A model generated the notes under the pieces. That model searched no databases. It had not been told where the DNA came from and was given only the letters and a program-made list of their open reading frames with translations. A DNA stretch of 64,000 nucleotides from JACMLC01 sp963720235 (lineage in GTDB: Bacteria > Acidobacteriota > Blastocatellia > Pyrinomonadales > Pyrinomonadaceae): positions 1,116,001 through 1,180,000 of the forward strand of contig OY970389.1 in assembly GCA_963720235.1 (NCBI GenBank), in the 5' to 3' direction. The translations under genes and the position numbers were made by a program. Below, piece by piece: positions 55,901 through 64,000 of this stretch; position 1 is the stretch's first letter, and each line of letters opens with the position of its first letter.

Positions 55901-56484
55901 ATCGTTACGGTTTTCAAACGTCGCGCTTCGCAGACTTCGCCGCGCAAGTGAACAGTTATCATCTCGACGACGGTGAAGGAAATCGGCGTGACGCCATCTT
56001 CCAAATTGATGCGACGCTTTCTATAGCCGACATCAACCTCATGTTCGATGTCGTGACGGGCAACATGTCCGGCCCGAACGCTGCGCTGGCAGGCATTTGG
56101 GCCGACCCGTTTGATCGTCTGATTGAAGGAGTGATGCGGCTTGCGCCGCTCGACGCGCCCATCAGCACGGAGTTCAACATCATCCGCAATAGCACGACCA
56201 ATGGAGTGGTTGCGGTCTGGATTCGCAGCCCTGAGCCGTTCAACGATCCGAAGCTTCCTGATAACGAACTGGCGCGCAGTCTCCGCGTGATGCAAGGGCT
56301 CGGTATCAATCAAGCGTACAGGATATTGTTTTCCAGGGATCGCGCGGAGGCTTTTGTGATGCATCCGGCAAGGGGAATTCCTGAGACACAACTCAGATTC
56401 CGCTTCGCCTATATTCAGTGGGATGGATTCAAATACGCGGAGCGGTCAGTGGTTATGTCCGGCCACATCCCGATGAACATTTAA
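49963..56484 (+). CDS. Giant multi-domain protein with DUF6603-like beta region, coiled coils and YegP-like repeats (cassette gene 2)
   Basis: About 2173 aa from the ATG at 49963 (an in-frame TTG lies at 49942; neither has an SD). Residues 1-270 are mixed helix/strand with an acidic SEDDEDVDEQD loop. Residues about 280-1030 are long amphipathic beta-strands (FKDANGHPAEIRIKVAIR, then GATGLGIYGFNGLFGLRYLA), which resemble the DUF6603 proteins (recalled similarity). Then follow a mixed region, a coiled coil (about 1360-1442), two YegP/DUF1508-like units (from 1476 and 1529), a second coiled coil (1627-1685), and a beta-rich C-terminus with WRPDTKYYVSLQV and FAFRTAGPLGYF. No signal peptide. No known activity. 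Confidence 0.75.
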   Translation: MPKYLPPLSTLIAVENIPGSLGFIQGGINSIFSHLYFKDLQVDRSASGDEVFYSLTLVSFKKLGIDIPGTDGMALVLNPGFTDGGTSEFPIFAGYQWQILKYLHGFDLSSFDFSPRAIYELLLYISGAGNAAILKSLLNIFYGSEDDEDVDEQDPIQRFVEDFNATHNPATPLVKSSDPNEAVVIEDLLLQLVSNGNSFDFIEIVFQDYLDLADGFGDIIDKIQQLFSNFLGQFTLDNIKALLIPQAFASLTDLRLAIEFPRSIFQPLLPDGTIDQDEKRKSLLSFDVGSVSYSTETGFEFENESSFDFPKSAILNSDFTLELHTMKLDLSRTKNIPEAIADGRPEDFIGVYVKDATIGFPAFWNHDDDNSTGVIKAKNLLVGTGGFSGTLALEAKDSFGTEPLISCKFGKDFRVSLKAFSITLKQNAITGSTIEGTLVIPGFKDANGHPAEIRIKVAIRQDGDFDITAHEDDGFREFGFGDIFKLKLESVFFGKRDDDFYLGVSGSIKFTHELLSEMDDVAIEKLLIWSDGRFEVEGGTIPLPKNLRFPIGPAALSISAIHLGSHQRINADGSTRNFRYFGFDGGLDVNPGGVDVRGKGIKFYFPEDLVLADCYLEIKSIAIDLVIPGNASKEAATLLLSGFLSVGGSADDPEYAGGVSFSLPKMKVAGGAAIKYRPKVPAFLVDAFVELSTPIPLGATGLGIYGFNGLFGLRYLATKQAAGLDESNTWFDYYKVKAGNPPREGVNVDKLEVPELTGDYDNAFSIGAGVSVATTQDSGKAFSCKLFLLLSLPDLIYLEGKANVLGPRVGLDTTQDPPFFAFLAISSQSVETGFGVDYKLPREGDNAGRILDLHAEMRAAFFFKNSSAWYVNFGTMEKPATARVISLFDATAYLMLSASGIRAGAGVTFGFEKSYAGGLVRASVGVYIKVGGFISFERPQIGGFAMLGGHVDISLMWFSFYLGIDTSLSVEAPKPFYVQGSVHLCVGVTIGFWKFKKEIHKCFDVEFKWVKNEEVDTSKVLPFRDVAANPAEELPPRKATKFMATNMLSGESFDIIYFGTQTPSANHPSFKQAVVPLDSWIDLEFLKGLFPSQAVDDRIGRLSGQAPANWIDEVPPVDVAHKVKHKYSLKSVEIKAWNGSEWKEYRPYQAMSPPGALAALEANPTQYKDGFWQNTGEGFNKLRLLAETSFSYMQQGEPEWYIPEQFGITSATLFCPATLREELCLRFVETAPGTVWPDGAWRQINTVLSRVSGGQGTIINWNSPFGIPRSLVFPNEAQAQLVFNKPCVKVSLKLTTFSTGVVLRFYKRETVGARFTYTLTETRTLTQLQLLAHVAYHNPAAPVAKVEINPLNADPAAVRDLQVRIDSLYRQLYESHPLPSQEAELMERIRRFEAQLALLAATGCTPGGIESETLEQTLPVLQEQVIQCQEQLADLLAEQGIACSEAADFRALFSRCFPQTPSLLSYELFRADDSTYRFGLYDDYNNRILLNGAQQHLESEAALEALNGTLDLTLRPEAYQTATTNDGKYFFRIVDASNAVMAISPLLFNTEPELAAFVAQTRAMFLAAHASGAFALVIRVGRQLPCEVCLDLACWTELPVLGGVEEGRCREIIEGILTARDEFCSEYNVLYRRLYACNKQLLDELTNRCDELTRAVEIKRSECVSLTNQVTAIEQVIIFIAEHGTVMPPDGFPCSTLLHEACCLSVEDYEYNQTVPGQETIEADYGKAVEAIETRLTPVWRPDTKYYVSLQVSDTVIDHLGHTTEHNSDPYFFAFRTAGPLGYFHLDTDAGYVEEGRTPDQYMLTGLKGYIDYRRSYPNADGQLIGAKPLFYEDARLLLFFTKRYVYHFFGDWPAYMGLPAIPGGALEIVIKDPLANTSLSSSELLPTIIQSPRVRPEWTTDDKPRIPADISTLLNLRNPELLNEDYEGEGCWTSGGEMITPASVYMEVPPEVLRQHLKPLKLYTAVVNNLYNRQVQEVHRYGFQTSRFADFAAQVNSYHLDDGEGNRRDAIFQIDATLSIADINLMFDVVTGNMSGPNAALAGIWADPFDRLIEGVMRLAPLDAPISTEFNIIRNSTTNGVVAVWIRSPEPFNDPKLPDNELARSLRVMQGLGINQAYRILFSRDRAEAFVMHPARGIPETQLRFRFAYIQWDGFKYAERSVVMSGHIPMNI

Positions 56485-56514
56485 AATTTCTCACGCCCCG
56501 AATTGGTGTCGCTT

Positions 56515-59500
56515 ATGGACGAGAGTAAAAACGACGAGCAGCAACTCCTGTTTCCTCCCTTTGAATACAAGGTGCAGTCGCCCTTTCTCTATCTACAGAG
56601 CGTCGGCTCGACAGGCGACGACGGCAGCGTCTACGGGGCGCATCTGCGCTGGCTGCTGCTGCGCAATCTGGGGGAGTCGCATCTGCCGAAAGCAGATTAT
56701 GCACGGACAACTCTCAACTTCAACCGCGAGGACGACTATGTGAAGTTGTTCCGCTCGCGGTATGAAGAACGGTTTCCTCTGGTCGTTGATTTTTCCATCG
56801 TGCCTGATGTCATCAACGATGAAATCGCATTCTGGATATACAAAGACGCAAGCACAGACACAGTGGTTTACATACGCTTTCGTGACGGCGCGAGATACGC
56901 AGCCGTACGTGCTGTTGTCAATCCGTCCGCTCGCCCGCTCGAATTCGTGCGCCAGTATTGCCCCGGATTGATAGAAGCCGAAGTCAAAGACAAACTCTGC
57001 TTCGCCGTCGAGTTCGATATCAAACGCGATCCTCTGACGGTGATGCGGGCCGAGCTCTTGAGCGTCGAATCGAACGAGCCGCTCTCAGCGTTATCCGTGT
57101 CATGCCGGAAAACTTTCACCGACGAAAATTGGTGTCCACAAGAAGAAGAACTGGTTGTGCCTTCGTGTTGTGGTGGGCCAAACATGCTGAGCAACGGAGA
57201 CTTTGAGAATGAGCCCGGCGAGTTTGGCTTTGAAACGGATTACCAGTTTCAGGGAGCTTCTGTGCCGGGCGTCATCAATGTCACATCGAATGCGCAGCTG
57301 CTCAACGGTCATTGGCGGGGCTTGCCACACTCTGGAACAAAATTTCTCGCGGCGGACGGCATCACCACTCCCAACAAAGCTGTGATTCGTTTCCGGCAAG
57401 ATGTTGAGCCTGAAACCGAATATTGTTTTACGGGTTGGTTAGCCTTGCTCAATATTTCGGATATTGCGCGAAACATGCAATTCCGATTTACCTCAAACGA
57501 TGGCCGCGTGCAATCTTTTGAACAGTTGACGCCCGGAGGAGTGAATATCTGGGAACAGTTCACATTTTTCTGGGACTCAGGCGCGGCTACCGCCGTGACT
57601 GTCGAAATCATCTCTTTATCTATCGCATCCGGCGGCAACGACTTTGGTATTGACGACCTCTGCTTTTGCAAGAGAAAGGAAGAGGAGACCGAATGCCATG
57701 CGCGCATGATGTCGGAAAACATTCGCGTCGTGCGTCTCGACGTGACGGGCGGTTATCCGCGCAAGCTCGAATTCGAAACTTACGATCAATACCTTGCGGG
57801 CGCAATCTGGGAGAGTCTCGGCAGCATGGCCCTGACGACGGATGAGGAGACTGCTTTCAATCGTCTCGAACCTGTGCCTGATTCTATCAACGGGCAATGG
57901 CGGAAATATAACGACGACGCACGGCTCAGAGTGTGGAACTATCAGGATCGCTGGCAGCGCGAGGGCGGGTTGAGTCGCGGCGTGCAGCGATACATTGAAT
58001 TGAGCGACGACGACCCGTTGGCGCTCGACCTTTTGGAGAGCGAGCGCACGGAGGATGGCTCTATTGAGGTCAGCATGCTCGATATGTTGCGCATGCTCTC
58101 GCTCGATTTCCATATCGCGCGGATGCTTGGGCTAGGCTATCTGGATCGCAACATCATGAGCGCGACAGACGAGTACATCTATCTCTGCATGTACGACACG
58201 GAAGGCGCGCTCGATGATACGCACAGCGCACGACCTGTGCGCCATTACTATATGGGAATCCCTACAAGACCGCTCGACCATCGCCTGCCGGATGCGCCCC
58301 GCCTCAAGGATGTGACTTACGGCCTGACTGTTGATAACGGAGAGGAACAACTCACGCACCTCACGGATGAGCGAGGCTACACGCTGGACGGTCTGTCGCG
58401 CTATATCAATCTTTTTGTCGAACCAGAAGAGACGGACGAGACTGCGCCCGGTCAGTTTTTCGTTCCTCCGGTAGAGTTTTGCGCGGTCGAAAAAACAGCC
58501 AGCGTGTTCTACGGCATCGAGTACAGAATGCAGGGCGAAGCCGATTGGCGCAGGCAGGAAATCGCGCATGACCTCTTTTATCAAGACCTCGACGACCCGC
58601 CGAATTTTGAAACGCTGCCACTGCCGAACAACGCCGATCCCGAAAAACCCAACGCCGAAAACCCTATCCTGCGGCATAAAGAAAGTGAATCCGGCATTCA
58701 TGAATATGGCTGCTATGCCATTAACTGGTTCTCGCGCGTTTCACCCGTCGGTAACATTGTCTCGACGGATGACACTCTCATCACAAAGGCCAACCGCCTG
58801 CTGCCGCCTTCAAACTTTGCCGTGCAACTCATTCAAAAAGAGTCGCCGCTCATGTTGACCACCTCCGCCGAACAAAGCTTATTGATGAAATTGATCGAAG
58901 AGGATAGGGATAGAACGCTGGTGCGCGTCACTTTTGAATATAACCACGCGCAGGATTTGAGCTACGATTTCGCAGATACAGTAGAGTTGTTCTTTCGCTC
59001 CGAGATGCCGCGCAACGTGGTGGGCGCACTCAAATCTGTGAGCGACGATCCGGCGGATGCTCACAAAAGCATCATCCGCACAACGGGCTTCACCATGAAC
59101 AGTCAAGGCGTGACGATTCATCCGACGCTCGACCCGGAGCTGTTCCAAAACTTCGTGGGCGGCGTGTTCAGTTGTAAACAGGAGAACTACATCATCACGG
59201 ATATTTCACCTTCGAGTGTATCTGGCGAAGGGCCTGTCTTCACCGTGCAGAAGAACGCGAAGGGAACACCTAACGCCACTAGCCCAAAAGGGGCTTATGT
59301 GACCGTGCAGGAATACATCGCGCCGTCGCTCGACCCAAACTCGCAGGTGATGTTTATGGCCGTAGAGAACATGGCGGATGATGCTTCATGGGGCATGCCA
59401 AATCCGCTCTCAAAAACTATTACGATAGGAGATAGCACCTGGACGACGCATACTGAAACTTACGAGCAGGACGGGGAGAATATCACTATCAAGCTGCGCG

Positions 59501-61467
59501 GCGTTGTCTCGCAGGCTACCATAAATGTGCCGGAGGAAGACGTTCCTCCCGGAGTTTACAGGATAGATTTCACAGCCTATATGCTGCCGCATCATCCTCA
59601 ATTCACAGAGGCGGATCCGTCCGACTGGTATAAAGGCGTGGTGCGCGCTCCCACGCTCGGCAACAGAGATGTCTTAAGGAAATCTCTTGAAGTATTCCGC
59701 ATAGAGAATTTGGGCGATGAGGTCGAGCCGCTTGTGCTGTATGTCATAGACAACGCATATAACGAGCAAGACCCGAATGAGAATGTCATCACGGACGAGC
59801 GGGTCACTGTGAACTATTATCCGGGTTATAAGTTCTACCTGTTTGCTGAGCCGGAGCATGATTTTACGGAAGCGACCATTCAGGCTTCGGAGGGCGAGGG
59901 AAATCGCAGGACATGGCTTGGGGCCAGAGCGTGTGATAATAGACAGGCTTATTACTCGGATGTCGGAATCCCTGCGCCTATCGTCGCGCTCGAATTCGTA
60001 GAGCCTTTTCCACCAGGGAAGCCCGCCGGAGGCGAGTTTGCCACGCGGCCAGACTACTATTACAAGTCGTCTTATACCTTCCGGCTAGACTTTGAACACA
60101 AGCCTTATGCTGTGGTGATGTATCGCGCGGACGACGAGGCCGTATTGCGAGCTTTGTACAGCAATGTGACCTACGATGCCATCATCCAGCAACTTGAAAT
60201 GTTAGGCGACGATGACCCGTACCGTTGGGATCGCTGGCGCAATCTGCTCAGCTTCGATTATGTCTATGACGATCCTCAACGTCCTTATTATGACCCGACC
60301 GGCTCGAACCCCAATGGCACGTTCAGGAAATTTCCGGCAGAAGACGGCTATGCGTTTCCCAATCCAGATAAAGAGGACGTGTTTGACGGCTCAACGCCCG
60401 GCAGTGTGATAGCGGAATTGAAGCAAGCCGTTTGGGGCGCGTTTACCTCGCTCACTGAATTGCCATTGATTTACTCATTTATCAAAGGGCCATCTTACGT
60501 TCCAGTGCCGAAGCCGCAGAACATACGCAACGCGCAGGGGAGACTGCTCGACCCAGGTGATCCTGCGTTCGACATCGCGCCGATGGCGAAGAGAACCGGA
60601 AATGGACTTGAGATACAGTTCACTGACTTTACGCTTGATGGAACGAGCACCAATATCTTTTTCTACTACGGGCGCGAGATTGGAAATCGTGGTCGTCTGG
60701 GCCAGCCGGGGCCGATTGCCGGGCCGGTTCGATTAATCAACACACGTCCTCCCGATTCTCCCGGCGTGAAGAAGATGTATATACGGGAACGCAACCTTGT
60801 GACAAACACAGAGCCAGTCGTCAACTTTGAAGTCAATGCTTATCCGGTTGTGCAGAAAGTAGGGCGGATGCTCGTCTATCGTGCCAGCAATGCCGCAGAC
60901 GCGCTCTCCGTGCGTACAATGCAACTGGTAAAGACAGTAGATTTTGCCGAGTCGAATCAAATCGGAGAGCAGACTATCTTGTTGTCTGATGATTTTGAGA
61001 GCGGGTTCGTGCCTTATGGAGACCCGTTGTTCTATCGCATAGTTGCGCTCCGCAAGGTGGAAAATCCAGAGGGCGAAATCGAATGGTCTCCCTCACAATC
61101 GTCGAAGCTGCTGCTGACCACGATGATAGATGCCGTTAATCCTGAGGCTCCAGAGATAACATACACTTCGGATGGTCTTTCCGAAAATCCTGCGAGATTA
61201 ACAGGAGTCATTCTTTCATGGCCCGCGACTGTTTATAATGGCATCTATTATCTGGACAAGATGAATGTCGCAGGCAACTGGGTCATGCTTTACAGTGTCA
61301 AGACGAATGAAGATGTGACAGTGAATCTGGCCGCCACCGATCTTGGCACGAACGTGCTTCTCAAAGAGAATGAAGAAAACGACCTGCCGGTGTATCACCG
61401 CTTCCGCGTGCGCGTGGAGAATTCTTCGGGCCTCTTCAGCCTGACGGACAAAGTGCTCACAATTTGA
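56515..61467 (+). CDS. Giant beta-sandwich protein with jelly-roll-like insert (cassette gene 3)
   Basis: About 1650 aa from the ATG at 56515, 30 bases after gene 2 (an in-frame TTG lies at 56503; no SD for either). No signal peptide. The N-terminus (FLYLQSVGSTGDDGSVYGAHLRWLL) leads to beta domains. Residues about 223-385 (LSNGDFENEPGEFGF ... ASGGNDFGIDDLCFCKRK) look like a carbohydrate-binding/DUF642-type jelly roll. Later there are fibronectin-III-like strands near the C-terminus (LTGVILSWPATVYNGIYYLDK, HRFRVRVENSSGLFSL). Co-directional and closely spaced with gene 2, so probably co-translated. Function unknown; binding or structural role inferred. Confidence 0.75.
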   Translation: MDESKNDEQQLLFPPFEYKVQSPFLYLQSVGSTGDDGSVYGAHLRWLLLRNLGESHLPKADYARTTLNFNREDDYVKLFRSRYEERFPLVVDFSIVPDVINDEIAFWIYKDASTDTVVYIRFRDGARYAAVRAVVNPSARPLEFVRQYCPGLIEAEVKDKLCFAVEFDIKRDPLTVMRAELLSVESNEPLSALSVSCRKTFTDENWCPQEEELVVPSCCGGPNMLSNGDFENEPGEFGFETDYQFQGASVPGVINVTSNAQLLNGHWRGLPHSGTKFLAADGITTPNKAVIRFRQDVEPETEYCFTGWLALLNISDIARNMQFRFTSNDGRVQSFEQLTPGGVNIWEQFTFFWDSGAATAVTVEIISLSIASGGNDFGIDDLCFCKRKEEETECHARMMSENIRVVRLDVTGGYPRKLEFETYDQYLAGAIWESLGSMALTTDEETAFNRLEPVPDSINGQWRKYNDDARLRVWNYQDRWQREGGLSRGVQRYIELSDDDPLALDLLESERTEDGSIEVSMLDMLRMLSLDFHIARMLGLGYLDRNIMSATDEYIYLCMYDTEGALDDTHSARPVRHYYMGIPTRPLDHRLPDAPRLKDVTYGLTVDNGEEQLTHLTDERGYTLDGLSRYINLFVEPEETDETAPGQFFVPPVEFCAVEKTASVFYGIEYRMQGEADWRRQEIAHDLFYQDLDDPPNFETLPLPNNADPEKPNAENPILRHKESESGIHEYGCYAINWFSRVSPVGNIVSTDDTLITKANRLLPPSNFAVQLIQKESPLMLTTSAEQSLLMKLIEEDRDRTLVRVTFEYNHAQDLSYDFADTVELFFRSEMPRNVVGALKSVSDDPADAHKSIIRTTGFTMNSQGVTIHPTLDPELFQNFVGGVFSCKQENYIITDISPSSVSGEGPVFTVQKNAKGTPNATSPKGAYVTVQEYIAPSLDPNSQVMFMAVENMADDASWGMPNPLSKTITIGDSTWTTHTETYEQDGENITIKLRGVVSQATINVPEEDVPPGVYRIDFTAYMLPHHPQFTEADPSDWYKGVVRAPTLGNRDVLRKSLEVFRIENLGDEVEPLVLYVIDNAYNEQDPNENVITDERVTVNYYPGYKFYLFAEPEHDFTEATIQASEGEGNRRTWLGARACDNRQAYYSDVGIPAPIVALEFVEPFPPGKPAGGEFATRPDYYYKSSYTFRLDFEHKPYAVVMYRADDEAVLRALYSNVTYDAIIQQLEMLGDDDPYRWDRWRNLLSFDYVYDDPQRPYYDPTGSNPNGTFRKFPAEDGYAFPNPDKEDVFDGSTPGSVIAELKQAVWGAFTSLTELPLIYSFIKGPSYVPVPKPQNIRNAQGRLLDPGDPAFDIAPMAKRTGNGLEIQFTDFTLDGTSTNIFFYYGREIGNRGRLGQPGPIAGPVRLINTRPPDSPGVKKMYIRERNLVTNTEPVVNFEVNAYPVVQKVGRMLVYRASNAADALSVRTMQLVKTVDFAESNQIGEQTILLSDDFESGFVPYGDPLFYRIVALRKVENPEGEIEWSPSQSSKLLLTTMIDAVNPEAPEITYTSDGLSENPARLTGVILSWPATVYNGIYYLDKMNVAGNWVMLYSVKTNEDVTVNLAATDLGTNVLLKENEENDLPVYHRFRVRVENSSGLFSLTDKVLTI

Positions 61468-61471
61468 TAAG

Positions 61472-61510
61472 CGGAGCGGATTTCAGTAAATGCGTGAACG
61501 AATCGCTCCG
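61472..61510. terminator. Hairpin between convergent genes
   Basis: CGGAGCGGATT (61472-61482) pairs with AATCGCTCCG (61501-61510) with one bulge, in the 43-bp gap between the cassette's last gene and the convergent FG-GAP gene. It can serve both strands. Confidence 0.5.
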
Positions 61511-64000
61511 TTATGGAATGTAAGCGGCAGGCACAGGCATATCGGTTGAGATGCCGAACTGCTGTGCGCTGAAAACGCCGTTCGAGCTATTCAGGATGTA
61601 CCATTTGCTATCCGATGGGCGAAAAACTGCGCAGTCGGTTTTACCATCGCCGTCATAATCGCCAGGCACCGGGCGGTCTGTGCTCGCGCCGAGTTGTCTT
61701 GAGCCTGAGATGCCATCGCTGCTGCGCAGGAAATACCAGACTGCGGTCTCCGGTCTATAGACTGCAATATCTGTTTTCCCGTCTCCATCAAAGTCTGCGA
61801 CTATCGGCTTGTCTGTGCTCGCGCCGAACTGTGTCCCAATCACTGAGTCATCAGAGCTTCGCAATGTGTACCAGCCGCCGTTTGCAAAACGATAGACGGT
61901 GAAGTCTGCTTTCCCGTCACCGTCATAATCTCCGGCTAAAGGAAAATCTGTCGCCGTGCCGAAGGATTGTGAAACGAACGCGCCATCGGAACTGCGCAAG
62001 AGATACCATGCGCCGTTCGAGGGACGAAAGACTGCCATATCTGCTTTACCATCGCCGTCATAATCAGCAGGCACAGGATGATCCGTGTTGAGGCCAAACA
62101 TCAGCCCGTGGAATGTGCCATCAGAACTACGCAAGATGTACCATGAGCCGTTGCGAAAAACTGCAATGTCAGTCCGGCCATCGCCGTCATAATCAGCAGG
62201 CACGATTCGGTCTCCGCTGATTCCGAATTGCTGCGCGCGGAGCGTGCCGTTGGAACTGAGCAAGATGTACCAGTCGCCCGTTGAGGGCCGGAAGACGGAG
62301 ATGTCCGTTCGACCATCGCCGTCAAAATCAAAAGGCGCTTTCCTCCCCTTGCAGGCATTGAGCATGACTGTCGCAGAATTGTTTGGGCCAGAGAAAGCCA
62401 GGTCTAATTTGTTATCGCCATTTAATTCTACGGCGACGATAGAGAACGGACGACCTCCGGCACTGAAATGAGTGGGCGTCCCAAATCCGCCCGACCCATT
62501 TCCTAAAAGAATGGAAACCCCCAGATTGGTTGTGGCTGCCAGGTCAGTTTTGAAGTCGCCGTTGAAGTCGCCAAGCGTAATGTAGTTTTGTCCTGCCCCG
62601 ATACTAAAATTCGTCACCGGCCCAAAACTTCCTGTCCCTGTGCCGAGCAGAATTGAAACAACATTCAAACCTTCATTGGTCGCTGCGATGTCGGATTTTC
62701 CATCTTGATTAAAATCTCCTACCGCCAGAGTGTGTGTGCCGCCAGGAATTCCGAACGGAGTCGGACTGCTGAATCCGCCCGTGCCATTGCCTAGCATAAT
62801 TGAGACGGAGTTGGGGCTGGCGACGGCTAAGTCAAGATTGCCGTCAGCATTAAAGTTTCCGGCAGCGATGAATTGCGGGGTGGGAGCGAAAAACTGAAGC
62901 AGCGTGCCAAAGTTACCTGCTCCATCGCCCAACAGAATTGAGACAAGGCTGCTGTTTGGAGTATGCGCTATCGCCAGATCGCTATTGCCGTCATTATTAA
63001 AATCACCAACGCTGATTGCTGCGGGAAATAGCGTCAAGGGGAAATTATTCGGCGCGGAAAAACTGCCTGTCCCGGTTCCAAGAAAGACCGAGACCTCTCC
63101 TGCTTGCAAACTTCTTGACACCACAAGGTCGAGCTTGCCGTCATTATTAAACTCACCGACGGCGATGAAACGAGGGAAAGCCCCTGCGTTAAAGGTTGTC
63201 GGCGCGCTGAAATTACCATTCCCGATTCCGAGTAAAATCGAAACGATGTTCTGCGTATTGCTTATCACGGCCAAGTCGTTTCTCTTGTCACCGTTGAAAT
63301 CTCCGGCAGCCATAGATATGGGATTCGAGCCGACAGGATAGCTGCTCCCGGCCCTGAAAGCCCCTGTGCCGTCTCCCAATAAAAGCGAGAGATTATCCGA
63401 GAAGTTAGCCGTGATGAGGTCTAACTTGCCATCGCTGTTATAGTCTCCGGTCACGATATATGCGGGACTATTGGCCCCGACAGCATAAGCTGCGGGAGCG
63501 GAAAAGCTCCCATTGCTATTGGCTTTCAATACGGAAACAGTATTTCCACTGTTAGCTGTAGCAATATCCCTCAAGCCATCATTGTTGAAATCTCCGACGA
63601 CGAGAGCCTTCGGAGAATCACCGACAGAGAGAAGAACGGGCGATGCGAAACCGCCCATTCCGTTACCTAAAAGTATTGAGACGTTGTTGACCGTATTGGC
63701 AGTCGCTAAGTCCAGCCGTCCGTCATTGTTAATATCTACTGCGGCAACGAAGCTGGAAATTGCGCCGGAACTAAATAGAGTTGGCGAACTAAGCCCACCC
63801 AGTCCATTGCCTAAGAACACTGATACGTGCAAACCATTATTGGCAGTCGCCACATCGGGTTTGCCATCACCGTTGAAATCTCCTGCGACTATGTGCTCAG
63901 GCGTTCCGCCCGCCGCAAAGTTGTTTGGAGGGCCAAAGCCTCCGGCTCCATCGCCGAGAAGAACAGACACCATGCTAGGCGGAGAAGTTCCCAAGCCAAC
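61511..64000 (-). CDS. Large FG-GAP/VCBS repeat surface protein, 5' end outside the window
   Basis: At least 829 codons, open to the window edge, so the N-terminus is missing. Two repeat types are seen. The outer part has about ten VCBS/FG-GAP units of the form VGDFNNDGxxDxATAN...VSxLLGNGxGxF of about 55 residues. The C-terminal third has seven units of the form PADYDGDGRTDIAVFR...WYxLRSSDG, the same as the protein at 15721-16737. Each has a Ca-binding-like DxDxDG or DFNxDG loop, and the whole would fold as beta-propellers. Probably secreted and surface-attached; the repeat number suggests expansion by unequal recombination. Confidence 0.9.
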   Translation of the reverse strand, partial: VGLGTSPPSMVSVLLGDGAGGFGPPNNFAAGGTPEHIVAGDFNGDGKPDVATANNGLHVSVFLGNGLGGLSSPTLFSSGAISSFVAAVDINNDGRLDLATANTVNNVSILLGNGMGGFASPVLLSVGDSPKALVVGDFNNDGLRDIATANSGNTVSVLKANSNGSFSAPAAYAVGANSPAYIVTGDYNSDGKLDLITANFSDNLSLLLGDGTGAFRAGSSYPVGSNPISMAAGDFNGDKRNDLAVISNTQNIVSILLGIGNGNFSAPTTFNAGAFPRFIAVGEFNNDGKLDLVVSRSLQAGEVSVFLGTGTGSFSAPNNFPLTLFPAAISVGDFNNDGNSDLAIAHTPNSSLVSILLGDGAGNFGTLLQFFAPTPQFIAAGNFNADGNLDLAVASPNSVSIMLGNGTGGFSSPTPFGIPGGTHTLAVGDFNQDGKSDIAATNEGLNVVSILLGTGTGSFGPVTNFSIGAGQNYITLGDFNGDFKTDLAATTNLGVSILLGNGSGGFGTPTHFSAGGRPFSIVAVELNGDNKLDLAFSGPNNSATVMLNACKGRKAPFDFDGDGRTDISVFRPSTGDWYILLSSNGTLRAQQFGISGDRIVPADYDGDGRTDIAVFRNGSWYILRSSDGTFHGLMFGLNTDHPVPADYDGDGKADMAVFRPSNGAWYLLRSSDGAFVSQSFGTATDFPLAGDYDGDGKADFTVYRFANGGWYTLRSSDDSVIGTQFGASTDKPIVADFDGDGKTDIAVYRPETAVWYFLRSSDGISGSRQLGASTDRPVPGDYDGDGKTDCAVFRPSDSKWYILNSSNGVFSAQQFGISTDMPVPAAYIP

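Noticed and set aside
61511..64000. Periodic repeats that might suggest a CRISPR array
   Set aside because: Repeats are coding (FG-GAP/VCBS units of about 55 codons), with variable sequence, not short identical direct repeats with unique spacers.

Overview
The window reads as a chromosomal segment of an environmental, Gram-negative, probably acidobacterial bacterium (Blastocatellia-like). This is inferred from gene content, not from a marker gene: a TonB-dependent receptor with an N-terminal carboxypeptidase-regulatory domain, secreted FG-GAP/VCBS proteins with the repeated DYDGDG...VFRPS module, a beta-propeller (SBBP) protein, a winged-helix/TPR membrane regulator, an ECF-like sigma factor paired with a TPR-CHAT protein, and a secreted M43 protease with DUF4214. 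No rRNA or tRNA gene was found.

Layout. 1-6.1 kb: TonB receptor, a long inverted repeat, an M50-like membrane protein with a small partner, and a moeA-moaC molybdenum-cofactor pair on the minus strand. 6.1-16.9 kb: secreted proteins (two small exported proteins, two beta-lactamase-fold hydrolases, an M43 protease, an amidohydrolase, a fibre-like protein, an FG-GAP protein), plus a small SET-domain methyltransferase divergent from a 51-residue basic protein. 17-25 kb: a two-gene response-regulator operon (NtrC type; receiver-PilZ), then sigma factor, TPR-CHAT protein and an unrecognised protein. 25-30 kb: a lytic-transglycosylase pseudogene, a glycosyltransferase, a methyltransferase, a DUF1697 protein, and an AraC regulator divergent from an aldo/keto reductase. 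30.3-32.6 kb: an MFS remnant, a cupin-carboxymuconolactone decarboxylase fusion and a frameshifted alpha/beta hydrolase. 33-38.9 kb: a complete periplasmic-type molybdo-flavo-iron-sulfur aldehyde oxidoreductase operon (paoABC-like) with its XdhC/PaoD and MocA-like maturation genes; the moeA-moaC pair could supply the same cofactor. 39.2-46.4 kb: GrpB-like protein, winged-helix/TPR regulator divergent from a beta-propeller protein, and a secreted glycoside-hydrolase-like protein.

46.4-61.5 kb is the most unusual part. Three very large co-directional genes (928, about 2173 and about 1650 aa), none with a signal peptide or a clear Shine-Dalgarno sequence, encode a protein ending in an M15-type peptidase signature, a multi-domain beta-rich/coiled-coil giant, and a beta-sandwich-rich giant with a jelly-roll-like insert. 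Their upstream region holds a 108-bp imperfect inverted repeat, a 55-codon ORF and a hairpin, and the first 4 kb or so of the cassette is visibly AT-richer than its surroundings. This cassette is the best candidate for an undescribed multi-protein system. The window ends inside a large FG-GAP/VCBS surface protein on the minus strand.
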